Below, one piece after another: positions 1 through 26,400 of a stretch of 64,000 nucleotides of DNA. Under the pieces are notes generated by a model. That model was not told the origin of the DNA and made no database searches. It worked only from the letters and a program-made list of their open reading frames with translations. The stretch is taken from positions 4,514,485 to 4,578,484 of the forward strand of contig NC_134027.1 in assembly GCF_964204645.1 (NCBI RefSeq), given 5' to 3'. Position 1 is the first letter of the stretch. Each line of letters starts with the position of its first letter. Origin of the DNA: Tubulanus polymorphus. Taxonomy: Eukaryota > Nemertea > Palaeonemertea > Tubulaniformes > Tubulanidae. Made by a program: the position numbers and the translations under genes.

Positions 1-1297
1 TTTTCCAATGAAACTTCTGGGGTTTTTATCAAACATTTGATAAGAATGATATGATATTTCATAATCAGAACTAAAAATTAAGAAATAATTGATGAATGAA
101 ATGAGAAATTGTGAGATTGATTTGAAATGATTCTTATATTAAGATGATTAACTAGGAATATTAATTATGGAGTATTGATCAATTTGGAACTAGGAGTAAT
201 GAATTACCTAAGACTACATGTTCTACAAGATTTAGGAACTAAGCTAATGACTAATTAGAAACTCATGCTTAAAATAATAAAGGCTCCAGTTGTTCAGTCA
301 TGGATCAAGGCAATACATGACTGAACATGGAAAGTGATTTCGGCAGTGAAAAACTAATAAAATGACATCAATATATTGAACTGAAAATGTACAAGTAATC
401 TTATTGGATAGAATCATGGGCATTTCTTATATGAATACAGTCTACATTTACACAGTCAGCTATGTCCATATCAGCTTTGTGCCAGTAAATTGCTTGTATC
501 TTCACAAGATATACCGTAGCATACCCGGTACATGCGTAAATGTAGGCTAACAACTTAATTCACAAAACGTCAGCGTATAAACAAGCAGATGAGAAAACGA
601 CACTAAAAACCTGGTTCGAGCTGATTAGAATTGTCACTAATCATCTGTTTAAATGGTGATAATATACTGCAGATTCTATAGTCCAAACGCACATTATGGA
701 TGAACTGTAAAACGGAGCATTAGCATCAGATATTCAGAGCAAAATTCATCACAAAGATTCACATTAAACTACCGATCTTTTTCTGATACAGCCATATCAA
801 ACATACGAAATAGCTCTGATGATCGCGGCAAAATGATGGCAAAAATGTATTGACAAACGAAATGTTTAGCATTTCAAAAGCAACTAAATTCTGGTCAGAA
901 CTATTTCTAGGCTATATGCTATAAGATATGTATGTTCCGCAGTATCTCTATTTTCAGGAGTTCAATGCGTTTATGCAATAAATGATTTCTTGTTAATGAA
1001 GCGGTACGCAGACATGAATATATTTTGAAAACAAGTTGGTCCATGGTGGCTTTCATCAAATAAAAACATAGCTCGATACCTCATAATACAAAAAGAAACC
1101 ATTGAATGCATAGAATAATGTTCAACAATTTTGAAACTAATGGAATATAAAGAATAAATAAATCAAGTGAAAAAATGGCGAATATCAAAAAGTGAAAGCA
1201 TTCCATGAATCTCAAAAATGTGAGTAAAAGCTATCGAAGTGTAAAATGCAAACTGCAAATTAGACTCCGATATCATCAGATTCAATAGAATTTTTAC
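1..1297. other. ITPR intron, left edge of window
   Basis: AT-rich sequence downstream, in the transcript sense, of the exon ending at 1298 (SANG|GTAAAA donor). I see no further ITPR exon or other gene here. The next exon should encode the acidic linker before the LLHLTMHDYPPL-type segment and must lie to the left of the window. Confidence 0.6.
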
Positions 1298-14825
<13,528 letters not shown>

Positions 14826-17439
14826 GATTAATAATAGTTATCCTTCATCGGTGACAAAAACTATCATTTCAAAATTCTCTTCTTTTAGTTCATAAATTTA
14901 CATGGGGGGAAAACGTCTAAGAAACAATTTTTCTATCTCAACCAGTCTCAGCAGGAGTCCCTAGAAAATAATACGCTTTTAATATCAGACGAGTGGATGT
15001 CAGATTGTAGAGTTCTCTTCACACAGATGAGTAGACCTAGCTCACTATTGAGAATACCAGTATCCATTGATAACTGACAACAGCAGAACAGATTCATCAA
15101 ATCATTTGTCAGTACTTTTCTGCTAGAGCTTATCATCAGGCCTAGATGCAACTAATTCATGTAGTATTTTCTTATTAAAACAGTAGGCCCCTCAAAGCTC
15201 ATCATCACATAGGCCTAGGCCTACTCGTCTAAAAAGGCACACAACTATTTGAACTCTCTCTGTTGACTGTAGTTCAGCAATTGTTGGTTAAGTCAATATG
15301 TACTTTTTGATGGATTTTACATAGGCCTATATTTACATACATACAAATGTTTTAATCCATCATATGTACAAGAGGACATTCAACAGAGACAAGAGTTCAA
15401 CTGTGTTGTGTATAAGCCTATGGCAGACTAAGTCTGGAAGCAATTGGAAGCAATTTTCGAATCCCGCGGCCAATTGCTTATTTCTGACAGGTGTGCATAT
15501 GTTGCCGCAGGGAATTTCACTTCAATTTCATCAAAAACATGGTATTCAAAGAAAAAAACATCATCATTCAGTAATATTGCAGCTTTCACTGCTGCACTTC
15601 ATGCCGCTCTTTTGCTATTTCTCCAGTTCAATCCTGCAAGTCCTGCAGTCCGCAACTTACTTCTGTAGGTTCATTTTATTTCATTATTGATTATAAGTGT
15701 AAACTTTGGCCGAAGCAGATGAGATTTTTTCACTTTTTCAATCGCTGATAGTATTAGTAGTGACTTAAGTTAGTGTACTGTACTCGGCCTGAAATACTTA
15801 CAGTTTTAACTACAAACTACTAAATCCGAAATAGTAAAAATCAGCAATTCCTCTCTAGCACTGCAAATAATCCCCGTTAAATCCGATGTCATAAAACTAC
15901 ATCGTCCAGACATAGACAAGCGAGAGTTTGACAGCGCTGAACGAACTAGTTAGAGGGAGGGCCACCTTCCGAGCAACGCGATGAGCATCGCTATTCCGCG
16001 TAAATTGGCCTTAAATCCGACCTCAACATTGAAAAAGCTGGGATTCGAAACTGAGAGTATCGAGTAGGGTCTCGATGCATAGTGTCAGAGTCGAATGACG
16101 ATCACAATTAGACTGGGTGCCTGTCCATATTCTGCGCCCTGTCCAGACCGGCAACCAGTCTAGGTATCTTGTGAATGAGTATGTTCCGATAACAGTGTAG
16201 GTTATATTTCAAAGACATCGGAAAACTCGATAATCTGTATCATTATTAGAATTGCGTAGTGTACTGTTATTATCTTTTCAATCTCCCTGTAGCGTGCACA
16301 AGGTTTTGCCACTAATTTTGATGTACCGCCGGGTTAAGATTATAAATTAGGATTTGAAATTAATTTCTAACTTAGAACTCAACTTCCGTTATAGTTCTAT
16401 GTTTCTAAGTTGTATATCTGTAAATCATTTCAAAATTCCTATTCACAAAAGTGGTATATATATTTTTTCTTTCTCTCGATTCAATCTGTGTTTAAAGCTT
16501 GATTAGTTTTTGATGTTAGGCATTATATATTCATAGATGGCAGATCACGCCTCGCAGACTAACATGCCGCGATCGGAACGCCATTTCTCCTTGTCCACGC
16601 GTTACTGCGATGGCGGACAGTGTTTCTCCCATTCTGTGTTTCAAAGATATCCATGAAATCTTTCCTTATTAGATAATGGCCTCAGTAGTGGGAAGGCGTG
16701 ATGCTGTTGCAATTCACTGTCAGTAAAAAGTTGTCTTTTTGCAGTCCTACTGGCATTTTTCTTTGCGGGCAGTTCCAAAGGCCGTCACGTCGTGAGGATA
16801 GAAAATCCAATAGGGTTAGGGCGTACTCTATTATGACCTCCGAAGTCTCCGTCCGAAATCTCCGGTTGGCTCCACACAAAATCCGAATCACACCACCTCG
16901 ACAGAAAGGAGGTTTCGGAGACTCCAAAAAATCACGTGACCAATAAAAGAGTACGATTGGAGGCAAACGGATTCTCCGATCTGATAAAAGAGTTCGCCCC
17001 AAGTCTTGGCAAACCAAGATCCGAACGACGTAAAAACACGAGATACAAACAAATAATTAGTTCATTTCTGTGTACGGACAATGAACTGCAATTTATTATT
17101 AATTATAATGAATACAAACCAAACATATAATACGTGTAAATATGAATAAAAAAGAGAAACCTCGTCGATAAACAAATAACTTGATGTAATCTCTAAAAGG
17201 CAGTAACAATTTCAAATATAAACTAATTCGATAAAAGGCAACGACATTGACGAGATTGTATCAAAGTTCGAGGCACATAACCGTTTGTATTAGTAATCAA
17301 TATATACATTACTTTAATGCTATCAAATCTTCATCCTCATTTCTTCCCAATAAAACGAACATGGTAAAAAATACTAGTACCCCGGATATTAAACAACATT
17401 GATAACATATAATTAACTAGTCAATTAACTGATTAGAAT
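14826..17439 (-). promoter_or_regulatory. Upstream region of ITPR; presumed 5' UTR and promoter, no gene seen
   Basis: About 2.6 kb lies between the ITPR start codon and the stop of the next gene. GC content rises at about 15850-16150 and 16540-17040, as expected for a promoter or 5' UTR exon. Inverted GGAG/CTCC-rich stretches (TCTCCGTCCG ... GGTTTCGGAGACTCC) occur at 16840-16925. The short open frames here have no recognisable protein features. The promoter position is inferred; no TATA box or splice link was proven. Confidence 0.35.
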
Positions 17440-20400
17440 CTAGTACGCAGACTGCTCGAGATTAAATGTTTTTCCATGTTTATCTTCATCCCCATAAAAT
17501 ATCTCTGGTCGCTCCTTCTCGTCTGAATGCATTTCTCCAGTGAGTTTTCCTGTACGTAAAGTAATAATCTCCTCAATTCCCGGAAGACATAGAACAATAG
17601 CCGATCCGTCGTCCGTAAGTAAATGTGATGTAGTCGGTCTCTCAGAGGCAAATGCGCCAACAAGCGTCTCTACCAAATGCAATGACATGGACAATTTTCA
17701 TGGAGACCAACCTAACCATTTTATATGCACATATTCAAGTCTCGCGAAGAAATACAAACCTGTTTCAAGATCCCAAAGCCTAATACTAGGATCAGCACGT
17801 GTGTTGTTGTAAGAGAGACATCGTCTGCCATCTTTCGATAACTGGACGTCATTTGGTGGTGCCGAGTGTCCCTTAAGCGTGAATCTGAAATTGAAATCAG
17901 AATAAATAGACAGAATGTCTATTCGCGATTGTTCAAAAGGAAATGATTACCAACTTACTTGTGAGCGCCCGCAACCAAATCCCAGACAACTATGTTATTA
18001 TTCTCTAGACCAGCTACGATAACCTGACTCTCTGATGAGATAGATACTGCGACGACTTTATTACAAGCCGGCTTCAACTTCTTAAACAACTGGCCACCTA
18101 TCAGGTCATAGACTATAAGGAAATCGGATGACGAATCTTCCAATTCCTAAAATATGGAAGGTATACACTTATTCTTAAAAAATGTCGAAAAATGTATGAC
18201 TGCGCGCAAATGCATTCGGCCCCATGCGTTTTTTACCTTACAAACGCACACAACGTAATGTCCATCATTAGTTATGGCGGACATACTGGTCAGGAATTCG
18301 TGCTGTGGGATCCGGAGATCGTGAAGTAGTTTACGATTTTCTAGGTCCCAAACTAGAAGTGGAAATGGTTTCTGTACCTCGTCGCCGCAGACGCATACTT
18401 GTCCATTATCACTGACGAGTAAACTGTTCAGAAAACGATCCTCGCCTACTTTGAATGTCGCTTCCATATCGCCAGTTTCAATATTCATGATATTCACATG
18501 CATGCGATTTCGTGATAAACATATGATATGATCTTTATTTCTCACTTCATAATATGGCATTTTCACATTTAGTACTCCTTTCATTTTTGATTTAAATTCA
18601 CCCGCGTTGAGGTCATAAACTATTATTTCTCTATCACACAAAACGGCTACATTGGTATCATCAATAGTTTTCAAATCTTTCGGAGACTTGATCCCAGTCA
18701 ACGTCCGTTGAATTTGGCCAGTCTGAAGTGACCATACACTGATTTCGCCCAACGGCTCTGATAAAGTTACAACGAAATCAGATGATGTTTTAAGACTGTA
18801 ACAACCAGTTAGAATTGGAGAGAATGATCCCGGAATAGAAGAGAAATATTTCATCTGATTTTTGTTCGGTACCAGATAATGGTCATCCATTGTGCAACAG
18901 CAGTTTAGTAAGTCTAACATTTTTGGCGCCGAACTTAAGTCTTGATTTGAGAGTTTAAGAAACAGTTGCAAAGGCAGCATATCGGGACTGCAGTACAGAA
19001 TATATATGGAACCAGAAATAAACTCATGTAGCTTTTTTAGATCTTCGTCATCGGTGAATTCTGCCAGAAGCATATGAATGTCTGATAATGTTTGTAATAT
19101 ACCTGCGAAGCGTACCTTTGCGCAAAGCCAGTCCAAATTAAACAAATCATCAACTACATCTTGGGCACGGCCACTCAATATTAACTGACTTGTCGTAAGT
19201 AACAGAGACCTGTGATTGTATTCGTCTCCAAATTTCATTTCTTGCGATGCTAAATGACACATACGGTGCGTACTGGCCAATTCATTTCGGAAATACTTTG
19301 CCAGAATGCTATGGGCACTTTTCATATCATATCGATCACGACAGATTTGATTAAAAATAGAATGCTTCCACGAGTAGACGGGTGCTGGTTTTGAATAACG
19401 GATGTTCAGATAAGGCTCTAGAATGTCCAATATCTGAAAGACAGTTCGGCTTGGAATTTCTTGTACGGAATAGATCGCAGATCCTACAAGCTTGTCATCA
19501 CAACTAAGCATATCTTTGAGTTCAGAGAAGCTTAGCCCATGTAGACTGGCTGTCAAGCAGCTTAACGCGCGGTCGATAAAGAATTGTCCAAATTTCACCT
19601 CAAGTAGAGAAAAAAGGGTACAAATCAAGCTCGTTAAATCTTCAGGTAGTTCAGGCAGTTCTACACGCTGATAACTTTTCCACGTAGAGGCTATCGAGGA
19701 ATATAAACACGCATGAAGAGGAAAGCTCGAATTTGATAGAACTTTGTTCATTGTTGTTTTCTGAGCTCCGGTTATTTCACGTTGGTTTTCTTCCATAGAT
19801 TTGATGAATATATTCGTATTATCTTCCACGGGCAATGGTTCCACTTTTAAAAAGCATTCACTTGTGTACATTGTCTAAAATAGAAATCGCAATCAGGTCA
19901 GAATGTTTGTGCAATGTGCAACTGGATTGTTTAAAGAGGACATTTCTTCTGCAATGAATGATAAAACTGTTTTCTTAATGATTGACAAATGAGGATACAT
20001 AACCTGTAGTTTGCTAATAACCTCTTGGTTTTCGCTATTGACGGTTAACACCATACGAACATGGGTTGGCAATTCAGATGGAAGAACATTTTCCAAGCAG
20101 ACTTTTCCTAAAGCCGAATCGATTCCATCAATTATCCACAATAAGGGACGCGTTTTGTCTACTTTTCTGAACAACTCAATCAAAACTGTCTTATACTCGC
20201 ATTGTGGCTGAAATCAAATAATAAATTATTGTCACCACCTGATATAGGCCCTACTTTAATCCCTACTAATGATCGTTTTATAGGATAAGCCGAGCGAAGA
20301 TCCTTTGTAATTTATCATGTTTGAATAATAATGATAGCGCTTCCCAGAAAATTAGACAGGAAAATCAATCACGCGGCATTAGTTGCAGCGTAACGGGTAA

Positions 20401-23400
20401 CCGACGCTAACAACAGGTTTCCGAATGGTTCATTTTTTATTAGAAAATGCAATATCATCAATCCAGGGTCCATCGTCATTGATCATATCTCAGACTTAAT
20501 ACCCTGCAGTGGTATGATTATGGCGGATACAGAATTTTTGAAAAGCAATCGCATTAAGATTCACCAAACGAACCGAACAACTTAGCATTTACAGAACAGC
20601 CACTGAATTATCATATCGCTAGCTTTTCGTATACCTTTATAGTTTCTGAGGAATCAATTCCATAAATGAGGCCCATTTGAAGACAGGAACTAAGCAGAAC
20701 TTGGTGCATGGTTTGTGAATTAGGTGTCAAATTGAAAAATCTCACCACCAAAGCAGCGTCCTCCCAATCCGGTAATTCATGGAGCTATCAACAACAAGAA
20801 TTATGCATTATTAATACGTATCAACATGTCATGCAGAAATAACTTTTCCCGATGTGATTGCTGATATTTGATAGCTCTCGAAGCGAATATAAAATCGTTC
20901 GTGTGTTAAGGGATCTATCCTTTTAAGACAAGAAGTATATATTCCATGTATCCATTGGCGAAAGCCAAAGAGGAGTGAAGAGTACGCCTTAACGTACAAA
21001 CTGTTTTCAGATCATCATTAATCCGATACATCGCTTACTGTCACGTTTATAATTATTATAGTGAATTTTATATATACAATTATAGTCATATATCAATGTC
21101 GCGTGGAATTTTTCACCTTCGTCAGACAAGGGGGTTTGAACCCCGAACCCCCTTCTGGGTGCGCCTCTGTTATTGATATCATGCATTTGCAGGGGTTTAG
21201 ATACGTACAACTCGGAAGAAATGATCATTGCAAACTATACATGAACGTGTTATATCGACCAACGAGAGTAAAAATAACACTAAATCAATTGACAATCAAC
21301 GAGAGCATAAGATTTATGCGTTATTTTTAGATCAATTGCGCGCCAGAAAGAATCGCAGTACATGGCTACGTTCAAGTTCTGATTTCATTAACATTGATCT
21401 CTGATCGCGCTCAGTATTCACTTCGAATCTAGTTAGACGGTTATTATCAATAATTTCTCCCCCAAGATACCGAAAAAAACCTTTCGCTGCATCACTATTT
21501 AGTAATTCAATCTTTCATCGATAGAAAACAATAGTCCGCTGCGTAGATGTTTACGGCTTCCACCATGCTTCATAAGGGCTTCAGATCTACGAATACTGTA
21601 CTTACAATTTACAAATTACAAATAAAAAATGCAAATACACGGAAAGAAATATAGGGATGGATTGATATTCTTAGTACATTTAATCTGAAAAACAATGATC
21701 TGCCAAACTGAATGCCATGCACGATTCATATATCCAAGTGGTAACATTTTTTAAGGTCTAAATACAAGTGACACAAATGTGTCCCATGAAAAATGCTTAG
21801 ACAGTTAGAAAAATCATTATTTAAGAAACTGTAAAATGTAGTTTCCCCACAATCATGATTTAACTCGACTTCTTTGCGATTTTCACTGGACACGTGTAGT
21901 GCCCGATGATGGTAGTCGGTAAAGGGTTAATCAGTTAGACCAAATTCAACTTATCGATTACGAATCGATAAGTTATTGAATGCGAAATAAATACAGAATT
22001 CCATAATTAATAACCCTGGGATTTGTTAATTGCGTCACCTGATGGCAAAATATCGATAAACGTATAATCAAGAAACGAGTGATACGCTACCTGATTAGAA
22101 AGGGAGACAATGAGAGAGGTTTTTCCGGAACCGCTTGGTCCACTGATGATCAAAGGTTTCTTCGATGGCGTATCGGAAGTCACGTTTTCTAGGGACAAAT
22201 ATCGATTCACTAGAGCTAACGTAGCGTTCACATTCTGTTCATCCTGAAACTCTCCGCCCAAGTGAACTTTAACGTTATTAGCTACGCAGGTGTGGGCGCA
22301 GAGCTCCGAGTATAAGTCGTTGTGAATACCTGACAGCGAAAGATTTAAAAGATCCTTTTTACACGACGTAACTAAAAACTCTACGAAAAGTTTTAGAAAT
22401 GTATAGTATCACTTACATTTTGAACCGTCCTGCTCGCATAATTCTTTATCCGTAGTGATAACTTGATGGACGATTCGCTGCAGAACGCCTTCGTATTTCG
22501 TACACACATCAGTCAAATAATCAACATTATCTTCCAACACTTTACCATCTGAGCTCCATTCAATATCCATATGTATGATATTTTGAGTTGATAACCGCGA
22601 TTGAAGATGATCGCTGAGATTTTGAATTCGTTTCTTAGCTCTAATGCTGTACTCATCGCTATACACATCTCGATATTGGTGACATTCAATAATGGGTGTT
22701 TCTGGCATGTTGGAAAATTTGCGATTCAACCATATTACCTTCTCTGCGGCGTTTGTACCATTTCTTATGAGTATTTCTTCGATTTCCTGTTCAAAATCTT
22801 TCACGAAAAAAAAACCAAATTCGATTTATTATCGTGGTTGATATAATAAATAGGTTAACGTTATCATAATCTAACGGTTGTAATGTTGTGAAAGTTTGTT
22901 AGTTTTGTGTATAAAGATGCTAATTGGATGCGATAAGTGTCGATAGTCGATAGCAAATACAATGACATAAACGAAGTATATTGAGAATAAATTACTCAAT
23001 TTGTCGAATAAAGCCTTTTATACCCGTTTTGAGATATACGGAATCTGCAGATAGCGAATTGGTTAATAACTGATGAATTCGTGCGGCAATCTGTGTCCAC
23101 TTTGCGACAGCTGCTCGTCTGAGATTGTCGTCTTCGGAAAGATAGTCTGGTATTATCAGCGATATTGGTTGCAAAATGTACGCCGGTGGAATGTGATTTT
23201 CATCCAATCTGTACCATTCATTCAGTAGCTTTTTGTCGTCGTTTTGAACGTCGAGAAGAAGCATCTCAAAATCGTCTACGTAGAAATTTGCTGGAGCATT
23301 TAGACCTAGCTTCTCATTCAAGAACACCTACAAAGTATATCAGCACAAATTTTGGGATCTGTAACGAATTTTCTAACTAATAAAATGCCCTGCCCTTTCA

Positions 23401-26400
23401 ATTGGCGGTTTTGGTATAACATGAAGAGGTGGGTTTCAGATCTTTGGACAATAAGAATTTTGATATTTTTCGCCGGTGACGTCACTGCGTCAAGACTGAG
23501 TAAACCTGCCTTCCAGCGGAAGACCCATAAGTCGGCCTGCATGTCTATTTTAGATTATATAAACATATATATAATCGAAAGGAATCACTACCGACAACTC
23601 TGTATTCGATGCACTGTGACGTACTCTGGGAATTATAATTCTATGTTAGTATGCCTACGGTTTCAGCGCATCATATTTTCTGCGGGGGTTTTCATTTTAT
23701 ATTGTAAAGTGTAATTTCAGATTTCTAGGTATTTTGCTAGTCAATGATTAAGTCACTAGAAAGGCCATCTAAAGAGTTACCGAGGGCTTGCGTCACTAGG
23801 CAACCGTCATTCAGTGACAATCGATGACTTATTTTTTGTTCCGAAAAAGGATAATTTACCAACGATTGTCAAGTGCAGAATATGAAAACGAGTAACTATA
23901 CGTCATCACATACTTGAAACTGAACCTCATAATCAATAGCCCGATATATATAGACCTATGAATACAAACAAGTGCACCATAAATAAATGGAAAATCGTAA
24001 TAGAAAAGTCTTAAACTTTTTTCGAATATTGGGCATTGTTGTATATGTAAAATAAATGTCCATATGATTTGAAAACATCGTAGGCATATACATGTTCAAT
24101 CATCATATTATAGTTGATATATCAATTTTACATCTGTCTTTAATGATACTGCAGAGACTGGACGAGTGAAACGTATAAACATTTTCATTTTTACATCTCT
24201 ACGATCTGAAGCTACATGTCCAATATTCTGACAACCAATGCTACAGTACCACCAGTTCATTCATGCGCATGGTACTAGTGGGTGTAACCGTTTTCCAGTA
24301 TCTGATCACACAGATGGGGATAGTATCATAAGCTAATATCACAAAAAAATATTCACAATTCAGAATATCAATTCATACTCTTTGATCCTCAAAGTCTGTT
24401 GTACTGTTTAATGATAATCATTTCACCACTATTCAAAAGTTGTACAATTTATCGAATAACGATGCTGCAAATTTCGTATCATTTATTCAAAATCGAAGGT
24501 CTTTCAGTGATTGAAAAGTGTTAAACGTCGGGACTAAAACATTTTTGCCTATGAAGACATCTCCATTCGCAAATTATCTCAGCAGTAGCATTTCGCTATT
24601 AATTGGCTCAAAACTCATGCACACAATTGAGAGGCACCGGTAATAGCCGTTATTGTGTCGTAATACGAAACAAAAACAGCGTAAAATTCGGAGAATTTCT
24701 TTAGATGGATCCTGTCGTTGTTCGTCAACACACGTGTTCACGATTGGAATAGATATAAACCAATTCAATTCAATCATCTATGATTAAAAGGTCACTACAT
24801 GTAACATTCATATTCACATATATTGCAGGGGGCGCATCCCCTAAAAATGTCTAGTTGCCCTGAAATTTCACGGGAAAATGAAAATGAAAAATTAAACTGA
24901 TACCTAAAAAAGTTTAAATTCATATGCTTGTCTTCTGATTTTCGATGAATGAGTTCATGTTTTCCGATGAGTTTTCTTTCTGAGTGCCCTTTCAATTATG
25001 TCATATGCCCTATTTTGGGGGTGCACCCCTCCCTAAAGCAGACCCTAGATCCGCCACTGCACCGGAGAGGTTGTTATTCCTGGTCGGCATGGGGAACCAA
25101 GGATTCTTGGAATGACGAAAGGTCTTACCACAAAAATGCTTGCCAGCGAATGTTTTTCAAGCGCAATAAGCCGATGATGAGAAACTTCATGAAGATCCTG
25201 ATTGTCGTAGAATCCATCAGCACATCCCCAGCGAAGATCAGTAACGTCCAGAGTATATCCTCGCTCGGCACAGAAGTCGTATAGCTTCGGATATACATTT
25301 TTTATAAAGGCGGACAGTTCTAGACAACTATCTGAAAGGTTTAACACAAAAAGCAGATCTACATACATTAAGAGTTGATATTATCAAAAGCGTAGACATG
25401 AGTATTCCGGCAATGATTATCGTCTGTTCCTGGCTGATTTTGTCACCAGGTATCAGCTTGAACATTTCAGTGATTAAAAATAGTTACCTGACCTCTAATA
25501 AACCCCGAAAATAAATGTTACCGCATCTCTTGACTTATAATGTATCGTGCAGCTCAAGTCGGCATCGTCAATATAGATTAGAAATTCGTCCCCGCATCGG
25601 GAATATATCTTTATCCTTGAAAAACCTATACGTATTTTTCACAAATAAAAACCCACAGTTAGATCTGTAGAAACAGGTTATTTCCTGTATTTTTGTTCCT
25701 CTGAAGATGAGGTTTAGTTTTAACCTCGAAACTGTAAGGAAATAAACTGTTGTTTATTTTGTCCCTCTGAAGATGAGGTTTAGTTTTAACCTGTGGATAG
25801 CCTTATATAATGTGAGTTTATTTCTGTAGCCTGTTATGTCCTACCACACAAGGCTCGTTATCTCTAAGGAAAGAAATGACGCAAAAGGAAAGACAAATTT
25901 TGCCAACCACTAATCAAAAGATTGATGTAACTTTATGGCGCGATCCAGTTAATGATTGTAATGAGGTGCTAACCTTCCAGTCGGTAGGTATACTCTTCCT
26001 AATCATCACGAATTTTCGACCGACATTACTGAACCCTTGTTCTTTCTGCAAGACATCTCAGTACATGTATTTTGTTTCCGAATTGAGTTCGATGTCTATA
26101 CGGAAATAGCTTAGATTAGACCGGAACACATTTATTAAGATTAAAAGGTGATATTGCACTGTAATAGTTGCACCCATAATCTTACGTAACAGCCATTTCA
26201 TATAGATATGTTTCGATCACACTCATTATGATTGTCTCCAAGACACTGCAAGATAAAGATACTCTCCGTCCGGCAATTGGTCAAACCAAACGCCGATCAT
26301 ATCCATTAACTTTATCAAATTCGTTGCATCCTTTTGATTTTTTAATATCTCCTGATGTTATAACGATATGAAATGTTTCTTAGATATATATGCAAAGTGA

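Noticed and set aside
21061-21330. 89-codon plus-strand open frame with a GGGGGTT...AACCCCC inverted motif
   Set aside because: It lies in an intron of the NWD-like gene and looks like repeat debris; no coding features.
22989-23023. Extension of the NWD-like exon to an ATTGA|GTAATT donor
   Set aside because: That donor leaves two bases and creates a stop after joining to 22797. The upstream donor ACGG|GTATAA gives an in-frame join, VYLKT|DFEQEIEE.
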